Origin: CBDBEU01 sp965204565
Lineage (GTDB): Bacteria > Pseudomonadota > Alphaproteobacteria > Rhizobiales > TMED25
Assembly (NCBI GenBank): GCA_965204565.1
Contig: CBDBEU010000005.1
Location: 744,001-808,000 of the forward strand
Length of the DNA: 64,000 nucleotides
Reading direction: 5' to 3'
Shown here one piece after another: positions 9,690-19,209 of this stretch (its first letter is position 1; every line of letters begins with the position of its first letter). Below the pieces are notes generated by a model. That model did not search any database. It was not told the origin of the DNA and saw only the letters and a program-made list of their open reading frames with translations. The position numbers and the translations under genes are program-made.

Positions 9690-10889
9690 TTACAGGTCGA
9701 TCGGCACAATCGGCACGATTTCACCGGTTGTTGCCGCCTGGGCGTGCGGCGGGCGGACGATGAAGCAGTCAGCCTGCTGAAGCCGCCGCAACATTGAGGA
9801 ATCCTGGCGCTTGAACGCCACCACCACCGCTCCGTCGCCGGTTATCCGGCGCTCGGCGCGCAAGTAGTCCTGCCGCTCGTCATTGGCGGCAAGATTGCCG
9901 CCCAGCCGTGCGGTTTGTTCAAGCCCGTCATCGGAATTGAGCCCCAGAAGGGTGCGCACCATCGGCTTGAGAAACAGCTGACCGCATACCAGTGCCGAGA
10001 CCGGATTGCCGGGCAGGCCCAAAAACCGGGACGTTCCAATACGGCCATGCATCAAGGGTTTGCCCGGACGCATGGCAATGCGCCAGAAATCAAGCTCCAG
10101 CGCACCCTCAAGGCTCTCGCGCACCAGATCGTGGTCGCCGACGCTGGCACCGCCGAGCGTGACGATGATATCGGCATCCGTTGCGCCGGCGAGTGCTGCG
10201 CCAATCGCCGCGGCATCGTCGGGTGCAATACCGAGATTTGTTGCAACGCCGCCAATCGCCTCGACCAGCGCCATCAGGCCATAAGAGTTGGACGAAACGA
10301 TCAGTTCGCGCGCGCGCGGGTCGCCGGGAGCGACCACTTCATCGCCGGTCGACAATATCGCAACTCTTGGCCGGCGGCGCACCGCAAGCTCGCCATGGTT
10401 CATTGCTGCGGCCAGCGCGATATCGCGCGGGCGTAGCACCAGATCGGCCTTGAGCAGGGTGTCGCCATCGCTGAAATCGAGCCCCTTGGGGCGCACATAA
10501 CGCCCTTCAGGAGATGCTTCACTGATTCCAACCGTCTTGCCGTCGCTAGTTGTGTCTTCCTGAATGACGATTGCATCGGCGCCCTGCGGCATCACCCCGC
10601 CGGTGAAGATGCGCACCGCCTCGCCCGGACCGACCGTGCCTTCAAAGGGGTGGCCGGCAGGCGCTGAGCCGATGATCTTGAGGCGGGTTGGGACGGAGGC
10701 GACATCGGTGTGACGCACTGCATAGCCATCCATCGCCGAATTGGCCTGCGGCGGCTGGTCGCGCCGCGCGCAAAGATCGCTTGCCAGCACCCGCGCGCGC
10801 GCGCGGGCCAGCGGCACCATTTCGGTGCCGATCCGATCAAGTCCCTCAACCGCGCGTGCCCGCGCTTGCTCAACAGAAAGAAGGCTCAT
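9690..10889 (-). CDS. moeA: Molybdopterin molybdenumtransferase MoeA
   Basis: A 399-residue enzyme that inserts molybdate into adenylylated molybdopterin, the last step of molybdenum cofactor synthesis. Visible motifs are NSAMDGYAVR near 50, STGDEVVAPG near 190, TLGGASVGDHD near 245 and RPGKPLMHG followed by GLPGNPVSALVCG, which are the MoeA/MoCF signatures. Its start overlaps the moaC stop by four bases (ATGA), so the two are translationally coupled within the trpG-trpD-trpC-moaC-moeA transcription unit. Its product could supply the molybdenum hydroxylase encoded at 34.9-38.5 kb. Confidence 0.96.
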   Translation of the reverse strand: MSLLSVEQARARAVEGLDRIGTEMVPLARARARVLASDLCARRDQPPQANSAMDGYAVRHTDVASVPTRLKIIGSAPAGHPFEGTVGPGEAVRIFTGGVMPQGADAIVIQEDTTSDGKTVGISEASPEGRYVRPKGLDFSDGDTLLKADLVLRPRDIALAAAMNHGELAVRRRPRVAILSTGDEVVAPGDPRARELIVSSNSYGLMALVEAIGGVATNLGIAPDDAAAIGAALAGATDADIIVTLGGASVGDHDLVRESLEGALELDFWRIAMRPGKPLMHGRIGTSRFLGLPGNPVSALVCGQLFLKPMVRTLLGLNSDDGLEQTARLGGNLAANDERQDYLRAERRITGDGAVVVAFKRQDSSMLRRLQQADCFIVRPPHAQAATTGEIVPIVPIDL

Positions 10890-11368
10890 GACCGGCGAAA
10901 CATCCCCGACTTGCCGCCTGATTTTTCAACCAGCTTGATTTCGTCAATAGTTGCCGACCGGTCGACCGCCTTGATCATGTCGTAGATCGTCAGACACGTG
11001 ACCGAGACCGCCGTCAGCGCCTCCATCTCAACGCCAGTGCGCCCGGTAACGCCCACTTTTGCACTGACATCAAGGCCCGAGCCGTCATTGGCGCGCTCAA
11101 TCTCAACGGTAACACTGGAAAGCGCCAGCGGATGGCAGAGCGGGATCAGCTCGTGGGTGCGTTTGGCCGCCATGATGCCGGCAATCCGTGCGGTGGCGAT
11201 CACATCACCCTTCTTGGCCCTGCCTTCATCGATCAGCGCCAGGGTTTCGCGCGCAAGCACAATATGGCCGCGGGCGATAGCGACACGCTGGCTCTCGCCC
11301 TTGCCCGATACATCGACCATATGGGCGTTGCCCTGGGCGTCGAGATGGGTGAGGGGGGATTTGCTCAT
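10886..11368 (-). CDS. moaC: Cyclic pyranopterin monophosphate synthase MoaC
   Basis: A 160-residue protein catalysing the second half of the first step of molybdenum cofactor synthesis, forming cyclic pyranopterin monophosphate. The conserved HELIPLCHPLALSSV and GRTGVEMEALTAVSVTCLTI are both present. I chose the start at 11368 (MSKSPLTHLDAQGNAHMVD), matching the family length; the longer frame from 11485 runs deep into trpC. The start overlaps the trpC stop by four bases and its own end overlaps moeA by four, which indicates one tightly coupled operon. Confidence 0.96.
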   Translation of the reverse strand: MSKSPLTHLDAQGNAHMVDVSGKGESQRVAIARGHIVLARETLALIDEGRAKKGDVIATARIAGIMAAKRTHELIPLCHPLALSSVTVEIERANDGSGLDVSAKVGVTGRTGVEMEALTAVSVTCLTIYDMIKAVDRSATIDEIKLVEKSGGKSGMFRRS

Positions 11369-12189
11369 GCGGGCGATGCTGTGGGATGTGCGGCGCCCAA
11401 CGGTGCCAGCAAAGCTCGGGTGGCGGCGGTGACGTCCGATTGCCGCATCAGGCTCTCGCCCACCAGGAATGCATGAATGCTGCATGCGTTAAGGCGTGAA
11501 ATATCGGAAGGTGTCGCTATGCCGCTCTCACCGACCATCAGCGCGCCTTGAGGCACCAGCGGCGCCAGCCGCTCCGTGGTCGCGAGTGTGGTCTGGAAGG
11601 TGTGCAGATTGCGATTGTTGATGCCGACCAGATCAGAGCCGAGTGCAATGGCGCGCTCAAGTTCGGCCTCGTCATGGACTTCAACCAGAACATCCATGGC
11701 CCAGTCTTTTGCTGCCGCGGCAAGCTCATGCGCCGCACCGTCATCGACCGCCGCCAGAATGATCAAGATGCAGTCAGCTTCCAGCGCGCGCGATTGCACC
11801 ACCTGATAGGGCTCGAACAGGAAATCCTTTCTCAGAGCGGGAAGGCCGCAGGCGGCGCGTGCCAGTCCCAGAAAACCGTTGTCGCCCTGAAATGACGGCC
11901 CGTCGGTCAACACCGACAGACACGCAGCGCCGCCTTCTTGATAGGCGCGCGCCAGGGAAGGAGGGTCCAAGTCATCTCGGATCAGACCCTTTGACGGGCT
12001 GGCCTTCTTGATCTCGGCAATCAGGGCCGCACGTCCTTTTCCGATTTCGGCTTTGAGCGCTGCGCGAAAACCGCGCACCGGCGAGGCCGCGCGGGCATCC
12101 GCTTCGATTACGCCCAGCGGGCGCGCCGCCTTGGCTTCGGTGATTTCGCGCGCTTTATAGGCGGCAATGCGTTCCAGGATCGTCGCCAT
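11365..12189 (-). CDS. trpC: Indole-3-glycerol phosphate synthase
   Basis: A 274-residue TIM-barrel enzyme closing the indole ring in tryptophan synthesis. Characteristic segments are EIKKASPSKGLIRDDLDP (substrate-binding loop with catalytic lysine), LRKDFLFEPYQV, LVEVHDEAELERA, GINNRNLHTF and GESGI. Length is normal. Its start shares one base with the trpD stop and its stop overlaps moaC by four bases, so all three are translated in close succession. It is monofunctional; no TrpF domain is fused. Confidence 0.97.
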   Translation of the reverse strand: MATILERIAAYKAREITEAKAARPLGVIEADARAASPVRGFRAALKAEIGKGRAALIAEIKKASPSKGLIRDDLDPPSLARAYQEGGAACLSVLTDGPSFQGDNGFLGLARAACGLPALRKDFLFEPYQVVQSRALEADCILIILAAVDDGAAHELAAAAKDWAMDVLVEVHDEAELERAIALGSDLVGINNRNLHTFQTTLATTERLAPLVPQGALMVGESGIATPSDISRLNACSIHAFLVGESLMRQSDVTAATRALLAPLGAAHPTASPA

Positions 12190-13211
12190 CAGCCACCCGT
12201 GGCATTGGACGCCGCAACCAGGCGCTTGAGTGCCTCGCGCGCCCGGCCGGTATCGATTGAATCGGCTGCCATTTCAGCGCCTTCACGCAGATCGAGCGCC
12301 TTGCCGGCAACGATAAATCCGGCAGCGGCATTGAGCAGAACGATATCACGGTAGGCGCCGGTTTCACCGTCAAGCAAAAGACGAATGGCGGCAGCATTGG
12401 TCTGCGCATCACCGCCCTTGAGGTCCTCGGGCCGCGCACGTACCAGGCCGGCATCCTCCGGCGTGACTTCGAATATGGTGACTTCACCATCTTTCAGCTG
12501 CGCGACACTGGTCGCATCGGTGGTCGTCATTTCATCGAGCCCGTCGCGTCCGTGTACGATCCAGATCGATTCCGAGCCCAGATTGCGCAGCACATGGGCC
12601 AGCGGTTCTGCCCAGGCACCATCGAACACACCGATCACCTGGGATTTGACCGAGGCCGGATTGCATAGTGGCCCTAGCAGGTTGAACACCGTGCGGGTGC
12701 CGAGCTCGCCGCGCACCGGGGATACATGGCGAAAGCTTGAGTGAAACATCGGCGCGAACATGAAACCCAGACCGGCTTGCTTGATACAGCGCGAGATGTC
12801 CTCCGCGCCGATTTCGATGTTGACGCCAAGCGCCGCCAGCGCGTCCGCCGCACCCGAGCGCGACGTCAGCGAGCGATTGCCGTGCTTGGCGATCGGAATG
12901 CCGCCGCCAGCCAGAACAAAAGCCGCCGCGGTCGAGATATTGTAGGTGCCGGACGCATCACCGCCGGTACCGACAATGTCGAGCGCGTCAGCGGGAGCTG
13001 CAACCCTTGTCATCTTGTCGCGCAGAACTGATACCGCGCCGGTGATCTCATCGACGGTCTCGCCCCGTACTCTCAGCGCCATCAAGAAAGCGCCGATCCG
13101 GGCAGGCGTTGCCTCACCCGACATGATGATCTCGAAGGCGGCTGTGGCATCGGCCTGTGAGAGCGGATCTCCGGTCGCAACCTTTGCGACATATTGCTTG
13201 AAGTCAGACAT
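12189..13211 (-). CDS. trpD: Anthranilate phosphoribosyltransferase
   Basis: A 340-residue enzyme transferring phosphoribose to anthranilate. The PRPP-binding loop is IVGTGGDASGTYNISTAAAF, followed by KHGNRSLTSRSGAADALAAL and the RHVSPVRGELGTRTVFNLLG region. I chose the start at 13211 (MSDFKQYVAKVATG); the longer frame from 13274 would extend into trpG. It overlaps the trpG end by eight bases, indicating coupling. The gene is intact and of standard length. Confidence 0.97.
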   Translation of the reverse strand: MSDFKQYVAKVATGDPLSQADATAAFEIIMSGEATPARIGAFLMALRVRGETVDEITGAVSVLRDKMTRVAAPADALDIVGTGGDASGTYNISTAAAFVLAGGGIPIAKHGNRSLTSRSGAADALAALGVNIEIGAEDISRCIKQAGLGFMFAPMFHSSFRHVSPVRGELGTRTVFNLLGPLCNPASVKSQVIGVFDGAWAEPLAHVLRNLGSESIWIVHGRDGLDEMTTTDATSVAQLKDGEVTIFEVTPEDAGLVRARPEDLKGGDAQTNAAAIRLLLDGETGAYRDIVLLNAAAGFIVAGKALDLREGAEMAADSIDTGRAREALKRLVAASNATGG

Positions 13212-13824
13212 GTTGGCTCTCAACTGATGCTGCCGGATCGGCATTGGTTGTGCCATGTGCGGCGGCAATATCAAGAAAGTTGCGAAGAATCTGGTGGCCG
13301 TGTTCGGACGCTATGCTCTCGGGGTGGAACTGCACGCCATGTACCGGCGCGCTTTCATGTGACAGTCCCATGATGATGCCGTCTTGCGTGCGCGCTGTGA
13401 CCTTGAGGTAGGCAGGGACCGTATCGGGCGCCACGGTCAGCGAGTGATAGCGCGTCGCCATGAAGCCCTTGGGCAGGCCCTTGAGCACGCCCGTACCTTC
13501 ATGGTGGATGGAAGACAGCTTGCCATGCATCAGCACCGGCGCGCCAACGATTGTGGCGCCATAGGTCTCCGCGATCGCCTGATGGCCAAGGCAGACGCCG
13601 AGGATCGGAACGCGCCCGCCGGCCCTTTGAACCAGCTCGATCGAAATGCCTGCCTTGTCGGGCGTGCACGGACCCGGTGAGAGCACAATAGCCTGCGCCT
13701 CGGCCAGCACATCTTCAACGTTCACCCGGTCATTGCGATACACCTTGGTGCGCGCGCCAAGCTCGCCCAGAAAATGGACGAGGTTGTAGGTAAAGCTGTC
13801 ATAGTTATCGATAACGACGATCAT
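13204..13824 (-). CDS. trpG: Anthranilate synthase component II (glutamine amidotransferase)
   Basis: A 206-residue class I glutamine amidotransferase that supplies ammonia to TrpE. The nucleophile is the cysteine of LGVCLGHQAIAE, and the histidine and glutamate of the triad lie in VQFHPESIASEHG. The N-terminus MIVVIDNYDSFTYNLVHFLG is typical. It heads the trpG-trpD-trpC-moaC-moeA unit. TrpE is not fused to it, and lies 800 bases upstream with a dead gene on the opposite strand in between. The protein may also serve folate synthesis (PabA role), as some TrpG proteins do; this is inference. Confidence 0.95.
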   Translation of the reverse strand: MIVVIDNYDSFTYNLVHFLGELGARTKVYRNDRVNVEDVLAEAQAIVLSPGPCTPDKAGISIELVQRAGGRVPILGVCLGHQAIAETYGATIVGAPVLMHGKLSSIHHEGTGVLKGLPKGFMATRYHSLTVAPDTVPAYLKVTARTQDGIIMGLSHESAPVHGVQFHPESIASEHGHQILRNFLDIAAAHGTTNADPAASVESQHV

Positions 13825-13964
13825 GGCGCTGCGGAGCTCCTTTGCAGTCTTTAAAGCGCCGCCCGTACAATCACGTCAAGCGGTGCATCGCTCGCGTGTT
13901 TAATGACAGGCACAGTCCAAGACGCCACAATCGCCCGTTCAACCAGTGTTGAGGGGAAGGCCAA

Positions 13965-14585
13965 GTGCAATTGCCAACCAATATTCTCGATCTATCGATC
14001 CCGCTCGACAACGACATGGTCACCGACCATGACATCATGCGCCCGCATATCGAATATGCCAGCAACAAGGACAATGCCGAGATGATGGCGTCCATGTTTC
14101 CAGGCCTCACGACAGACCAGCTTCCCGATGGCGAGGGATGGTCATGAGAGAAGATTACGCTGGTCACCCATAACGGCACCCATATGGATGCGCCTTACCA
14201 TTTCCACTCCCATGACAAGAACGGCAACCCGATGATGACCATCAATCAGGTGCCGCTCGACTGGTTTTTCCGCCCGGGCGTCAAGCTCGATTTCAGGGGC
14301 CTTGAGGATGGCCATGTGGTCAGCGCCGCCGAGGTCGAGGCCGACTGACACGCATTGGCCATGAGCTCCAGCCGCGCGATATCGTGCTCGTCAACACCAG
14401 AGCCAGCGAATGCTACGGCACTGAGGAATACCTCACCGCCGGCATCGGCATGGGGCGCGAGGCAACCTTGCACCTCACTTCAAAAGGCGTGCGCGTCACC
14501 AGTATCGATGCCTGGGGCTGGGATGCGCTATTTTTGCACATGGGTAGGAAATTTGCTAAGACCGGAGATCCCTCGATCAAGCGCA
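13965..14585 (+). pseudogene. Cyclase-family (kynurenine formamidase-like) gene, inactivated
   Basis: Translation from a GTG at 13965 gives LDLSIPLDNDMVTDHDIM, then HNGTHMDAPYHFHSHDKNGN, the metal-binding signature of the cyclase/KynB family, and later NTRASECYGTEEYLTAGIGM and IDAWGWDALF. Three lesions are visible: a TGA after GEGWS at about 14145, a one-base shift at about 14346, and loss of the C-terminal third after GDPS at about 14583. The gene lies on the opposite strand between trpE and trpG. Cyclases of this family hydrolyse formylkynurenine or related amides and lactones; the true substrate is unknown. Confidence 0.85.
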
Positions 14586-14633
14586 CGAAATGCGCTCCAG
14601 ATCGGGGCGTTTCCGGATGTTATTGCCCGCGGC

Positions 14634-16145
14634 TTATTGTCCGCGTCCGGGCGTTGAGGCAAAGCGCACCGCTTCATCGGCGGCGCGGAACAGGGCACTT
14701 GCCTTGGCGGTGCATTCTGCCTGTTCATAGGCAGGCTCTGAATCGGCGACGATGCCGGCGCCTGCCTGAATGTACATCTTGCTGTCCTTGACGATCGCTG
14801 TGCGCAGCACGATGCAGGTGTCCATGTCGCCATCGGCGGAAAAATAGCCGACACAACCGGCATAGATGCCGCGCTTGTCTTTTTCCAGCTCGTCGATGAT
14901 CTCCATCGCCCGCACTTTCGGCGCTCCCGACACGGTGCCGGCGGGGAAGCCGGCGGCGAGTGCATCGATCGCATCATGGCCCTTGGCCAATGTGCCTTCG
15001 ACATTGGAGACGATGTGCATGACGTGGCTGTAATACTCCAGGAAGAACTGGTCGGTGACCTCGACAGTGCCGATTTCCGCTACCCGTCCCACATCGTTGC
15101 GGCCGAGATCGAGCAGCATCAGATGTTCGGCCCGCTCCTTGGGATCGTCGAGCAGCGAGCGTGCATTCGCACGGTCCGCTTCCGGCGTTTCCCCGCGCGG
15201 GCGGGTTCCCGCAACCGGTCTGATCGTCACCCTGCCATCGCGCACCCGCACCAGGATTTCCGGGCTCGAGCCGATCACCGCGAAGTCCTCAAAATCGAGG
15301 AAGAACAGGAAGGGTGAGGGATTGACCCGGCGCAGCGCCCGGTAGAGCGAGAATGGCGGCAGCGGGAAATCGACCTCGAAACGCTGACTGAGCACCACCT
15401 GAAAAACGTCACCGGCCTCGATATAGGACTTGGCGCGGCCCACCATGGCGTGAAATTCCTCAGGCGTGGTGTTGGAGCGGGGGGCGTCAAATTCCGTATC
15501 GTCCAAGTCCGATGCCGAATGGGCGAGGGGCGCTTCGAGCCGCTCGATCACCGATGTAATGCGCTCGATTACCCGGTTATAGGAGGTCTCGGCGTTTCGG
15601 CCGCTTTGCAGCCGCACCGTTGCGACGACGGTGATTTCATCGCGCACCGCATCGAAGATCACCATCACCGACGGACGAATGAACAGCGCATCCGCCAGGC
15701 CCAGCCGGTCAGGCGGGACATCGGGAAGGTGCTCGATCAGGCGCACCGTATCGTAGCCCATATAGCCGAATACGCCAGCCGCCATCGGCGCCAGTTCGTC
15801 CGGCAGCTTGATGGCCGATTCGGCCAGGAGTTCGCGCAGCGCATCGAGCGTCGGCTTCTTGCACGGCTCGAAATTGCCGCTGCCCGCCGGATTGCGATTG
15901 ATCTCGGCATTTGGTCCTTGCGCGCGCCAGATCAGGTCGGGATCGAGCCCGATGATTGAATAGCGCCCGCGCACCGCACCGCCCTCGACCGATTCAAGCA
16001 GGAACGCATTCTTGGTCGAGGCTGAAAGTTTCAGCATTGCCGAAACCGGGGTTTCCAGATCGGCAATCAGCCGTGACCACACGACCTGTGCTCGGCCCTG
16101 TTCATATTCGGCTTCGAATGCGTCGAATACCGGCTCGATCTGCAT
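14634..16145 (-). CDS. trpE: Anthranilate synthase component I
   Basis: A 503-residue enzyme making anthranilate from chorismate with TrpG. The tryptophan feedback site is seen in FLLESVEGG near 50, and the chorismate-binding core in AGTRPRGETPEADRAN, MLLDLGRNDVGRVAE and AGFPAGTVSGAPKVRAMEII. It starts 33 bases after ppiD and both read leftward, so it may be cotranscribed with ppiD. No leader peptide with tandem tryptophan codons fits in that gap, so classical attenuation is unlikely. The downstream gene trpG is separated by a dead cyclase gene. Confidence 0.97.
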   Translation of the reverse strand: MQIEPVFDAFEAEYEQGRAQVVWSRLIADLETPVSAMLKLSASTKNAFLLESVEGGAVRGRYSIIGLDPDLIWRAQGPNAEINRNPAGSGNFEPCKKPTLDALRELLAESAIKLPDELAPMAAGVFGYMGYDTVRLIEHLPDVPPDRLGLADALFIRPSVMVIFDAVRDEITVVATVRLQSGRNAETSYNRVIERITSVIERLEAPLAHSASDLDDTEFDAPRSNTTPEEFHAMVGRAKSYIEAGDVFQVVLSQRFEVDFPLPPFSLYRALRRVNPSPFLFFLDFEDFAVIGSSPEILVRVRDGRVTIRPVAGTRPRGETPEADRANARSLLDDPKERAEHLMLLDLGRNDVGRVAEIGTVEVTDQFFLEYYSHVMHIVSNVEGTLAKGHDAIDALAAGFPAGTVSGAPKVRAMEIIDELEKDKRGIYAGCVGYFSADGDMDTCIVLRTAIVKDSKMYIQAGAGIVADSEPAYEQAECTAKASALFRAADEAVRFASTPGRGQ

Positions 16146-16178
16146 GGGCGCTGCTTGACTGATAAAGGGGAGGCGGGC

Positions 16179-18080
16179 TCAGCTGGGATCGCCGAACAGC
16201 GCGTTCAGAGCTGACTCATTGACGCTCACACCGTCGCGCGCCTGCAAGCCTGAGACATATTGCTCGTACAGATCATTGCGCAGAGCAAAGGCAGCATCCC
16301 TGGCCAGAACATCCGCATCACCGAAGGGCAGCTCCTCGGCTGGCAGGGCATCCATGATGCGCAACACCACCTGCTGCCCTTCCTCGCGCCCGCTGCCGCT
16401 GAGGAGTGTTCCAGGCGAGGCTGAAAACACCGCTTCCACCAGACTTGGCGCGAACGGTGTGCTGGGCGTGCGCCTGGTAAACGGCTTGCTGGTTTGCGGC
16501 TCAACTTCGATGCCCTCGGCAAGCTCGGCGAGCGTGGAGCCGTCATTGCCGCGTTGAACCAATTCCACAGTCTGATCCCTGAGACGAGTTTGTGCCTGGT
16601 CTTCCCGCCACAGTTTGGCAACATCATCGCGCACCGTGTCGAACGGCTTGAGCTCCGGCGCGGTAACCGCGACCACTTCAAACCAGATGAACCCGTTGGA
16701 GGCGGTCTCGGCCGCGTCGTTTTCAACACCGACGTCGCTGTTAAATGCTTCGCGCAGCAGATCGGGGGTTGCCGGCAGATCGGTGACCGCTTCACCGTTA
16801 CCATCGCGTCCGCGTCTGTCGGTTGCAGCGATCTCAAGGCGCTTCAGATTGAGAGTATCGCCAATCTCGCGCAAATTGCGCCCGCTGGCACGCTCATCCT
16901 CGACCCTGTCATAAAGATCGAGCACTTCGTTCTGCGCCAGATCCAGCGCCAGACGATCGCGGATTTCATCACTCACTTCAGCCAGTGGTCTCACCATTCC
17001 CGGCTCAATCGAGCGTACCCTGATGATCGCCACACCCAGGGCACCGGTAATCGGTTCACTGACTTCACCTGCACCAAGCGAAAATGCGGCTTCGGCAATT
17101 TTCGGATCGACAATATCGGCCTGGGTTACTTCTCCCAGGTCAATATCGCTGCCGCTGAATCCGGCATCGCTGGCCACGGCTTCGAAATCCGCGCCTGTCG
17201 TGATCTTGCCATGCGCCTGATCGGCTTCCTGCTGGCTGGAGAACAGGATCTGATCGACCGCACGCTTTTCTGCGGTCTCATATTGGTCTCGCCGTGCTTC
17301 GTATTCGGTCTTGATATCCTCAGGCGGCACTTCGACCGTTGCGGTAAGGTCAGCCGGTTCGACCTGTATCAAGGTCAGGGCGCGCAGCTCCGGCGTGGTG
17401 AAATTTGCCTCTCGCGCGTTATAGAACTCGGTGAGCGCGCCATTTCCCGGCAGGGGCAGGTCATCGGCATTAATCGCTGGCAGAGAAATATACTCGACCA
17501 CCCGCTTGGCGCCATGGAAGTCGTTATAGGCCGCAAGCAGCACCTCAGGGGGCTTCAGGTCTCCACTGATGGTTTCGGTCAATTGCTCACGCGCGGCGCT
17601 GCGTTGCTGCTCGGCGACATAGGCCGCTTCCGAAAGCCCCGAATAGCGCAACAAGGATTCATAGCGTTGCCGGTCAAACCGGCCAAAAGCATCGATAAAG
17701 CTTGGTTCCTTGACGATCTGCTGGGCGACGTACTCGTCTGAAACACCAAGCTTGAGATCGCGCGCATGATTGGTCAGCGCCGCAGAGGTCAACAATTGGC
17801 GCAGCACCCGCCTGTCGACACCCAGCGCGCGCGCCTCGTCCGGTGTCAGCTGGCGGCCAAGCCGGTCTGCCATGGTCGAAAGCTCGCGCTGATAGGCCGC
17901 TTGAAACTGCGCTGAACTGACTTGGATATCACCGACCTCGGCCACCGATTGGCTGCCATAGCCGGTAAATATGTCGGCGATACCCCAAATTGCGAAACTG
18001 AAGATCAGCAAGGCAAACAGAGCGCCCAAAAAGATTTTGGCGACCAGTCCGCGTGTAGAATTTCGCATTGCGGTGAGCAT
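16179..18080 (-). CDS. PpiD-like periplasmic peptidyl-prolyl isomerase/chaperone
   Basis: A 633-residue protein with one N-terminal membrane anchor (about 14-33, FLGALFALLIFSFAIWGIAD) followed by a SurA/PpiD-type N-terminal helical chaperone region (about 40-240), a parvulin-like PPIC domain (about 265-355) and a second, C-terminal domain. It is probably anchored in the inner membrane facing the periplasm and helps fold outer-membrane and exported proteins. The order ppiD next to trp genes and divergent from tpiA is conserved in Rhizobiales. The gene is intact. Confidence 0.92.
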   Translation of the reverse strand: MLTAMRNSTRGLVAKIFLGALFALLIFSFAIWGIADIFTGYGSQSVAEVGDIQVSSAQFQAAYQRELSTMADRLGRQLTPDEARALGVDRRVLRQLLTSAALTNHARDLKLGVSDEYVAQQIVKEPSFIDAFGRFDRQRYESLLRYSGLSEAAYVAEQQRSAAREQLTETISGDLKPPEVLLAAYNDFHGAKRVVEYISLPAINADDLPLPGNGALTEFYNAREANFTTPELRALTLIQVEPADLTATVEVPPEDIKTEYEARRDQYETAEKRAVDQILFSSQQEADQAHGKITTGADFEAVASDAGFSGSDIDLGEVTQADIVDPKIAEAAFSLGAGEVSEPITGALGVAIIRVRSIEPGMVRPLAEVSDEIRDRLALDLAQNEVLDLYDRVEDERASGRNLREIGDTLNLKRLEIAATDRRGRDGNGEAVTDLPATPDLLREAFNSDVGVENDAAETASNGFIWFEVVAVTAPELKPFDTVRDDVAKLWREDQAQTRLRDQTVELVQRGNDGSTLAELAEGIEVEPQTSKPFTRRTPSTPFAPSLVEAVFSASPGTLLSGSGREEGQQVVLRIMDALPAEELPFGDADVLARDAAFALRNDLYEQYVSGLQARDGVSVNESALNALFGDPS

Positions 18081-18282
18081 TGAACCAATTCCAGTTTGTC
18101 AGGCGCCGGCATCGCGGCGAAGGAGCACGATCATAAGTGCGCTCATCAGAGCCAGCAAGGCAACGTGGAGCTATCGTAACCCATCTGCTAGAGCAATCCT
18201 CAAACTGTTGCATGTGACGGGACGATGATATCCCCCACAGGCGGATTTCCGCGCCCTGACGGCGCAGCACGGGAGGGTTTTC

Positions 18283-19047
18283 ATGGTGAGTGAAGTGCGC
18301 CGGCCGCTTGTGGCCGGTAACTGGAAAATGAACGGAACCACAGCTTCATTGGGTGAAGTTAATGCATTGGCGGCCAGTTTGGCGGGCGTCACACCGGCAT
18401 GCGACATAATGCTCTGCCCTCCGGCAACGCTGATCGCGCCCATGAAGGCAGCGGTTGAACGGCATGGTGTTCCCATCGTCATCGCCGGTCAGGACTGTCA
18501 CGCAGATCCGGGCGGTGCCCATACCGGTGACGTGGCCGCTGAACAACTGGCCGATGCCGGCACCGGCGCGGTGATCATCGGTCATTCCGAACGCCGGCAC
18601 GATCACGGCGAAAGCGATGAAATGGTGCGCGCCAAGGCCTCTGCCGCCCAGCGCGCCGGTCTGATTTCCATCATCTGCGTCGGCGAGACCCTGGAAGAGC
18701 GCGAGGCCGGTCAGGCGGGCGATGTGGTGTCGCGTCAGCTCATTGGCTCATTGCCCGACACCTGCGATGGCGCCAACACCGTTGTTGCCTACGAGCCTGT
18801 GTGGGCGATTGGCACCGGGTTGACGCCAAGTTCGCAAGATGTCGGGGAGATGCACGATCTGATGCGCCGCCGCATTGGCACGCTTGTCGGTGTCGAGGCG
18901 GGGTATATGCGCATTGTCTATGGCGGCTCGGTCAAGCCCGACAATGCGGCAACGCTCCTCGGCGTTGACGATGTCGATGGTGCGCTGGTCGGCGGTGCAA
19001 GCCTCAAGGCAGTGGATTTCTGGCAGATCATTGGCACATATGCATGA
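18283..19047 (+). CDS. tpiA: Triose-phosphate isomerase
   Basis: A 254-residue TIM-barrel enzyme interconverting dihydroxyacetone phosphate and glyceraldehyde 3-phosphate. Catalytic residues are visible: lysine in AGNWKMNG, histidine in IIGHSERR and glutamate in VVAYEPVWAIGTG. The phosphate loop IVYGGSVKPDNAATLL is present. It is divergent from ppiD and followed by secG. Length and start are standard. Confidence 0.97.
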   Translation: MVSEVRRPLVAGNWKMNGTTASLGEVNALAASLAGVTPACDIMLCPPATLIAPMKAAVERHGVPIVIAGQDCHADPGGAHTGDVAAEQLADAGTGAVIIGHSERRHDHGESDEMVRAKASAAQRAGLISIICVGETLEEREAGQAGDVVSRQLIGSLPDTCDGANTVVAYEPVWAIGTGLTPSSQDVGEMHDLMRRRIGTLVGVEAGYMRIVYGGSVKPDNAATLLGVDDVDGALVGGASLKAVDFWQIIGTYA

Positions 19048-19159
19048 ACGGGACGGACTTGAGGCACGGTGCAGCCTTGCCAGAGCAGCCGCATTTGACG
19101 AGCTGCCTGTCAAGCGCAATTCGGTTTCCTCAATCCCCCTGGTCATGTAATAAGCCCGC

Positions 19160-19190
19160 GGGGCGCGTTGGTGTGAACGCATTGCGCCCC
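19160..19190 (+). terminator. Inverted repeat between tpiA and secG, possible weak terminator
   Basis: ggggcgc (19160-19166) pairs with gcgcccc (19184-19190), with a further gtt/aac pairing inside the loop. There is no clear T-run after it, so termination is only a suggestion; it may also limit the tpiA transcript from reading into secG. Confidence 0.3.
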
Positions 19191-19209
19191 TCGTGCAAAG
19201 GACGGTTTC

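Noticed and set aside
16494..17741. A 415-codon open frame antisense to ppiD
   Set aside because: It mirrors the codon pattern of the real gene, and the product shows no domain or ribosome site.
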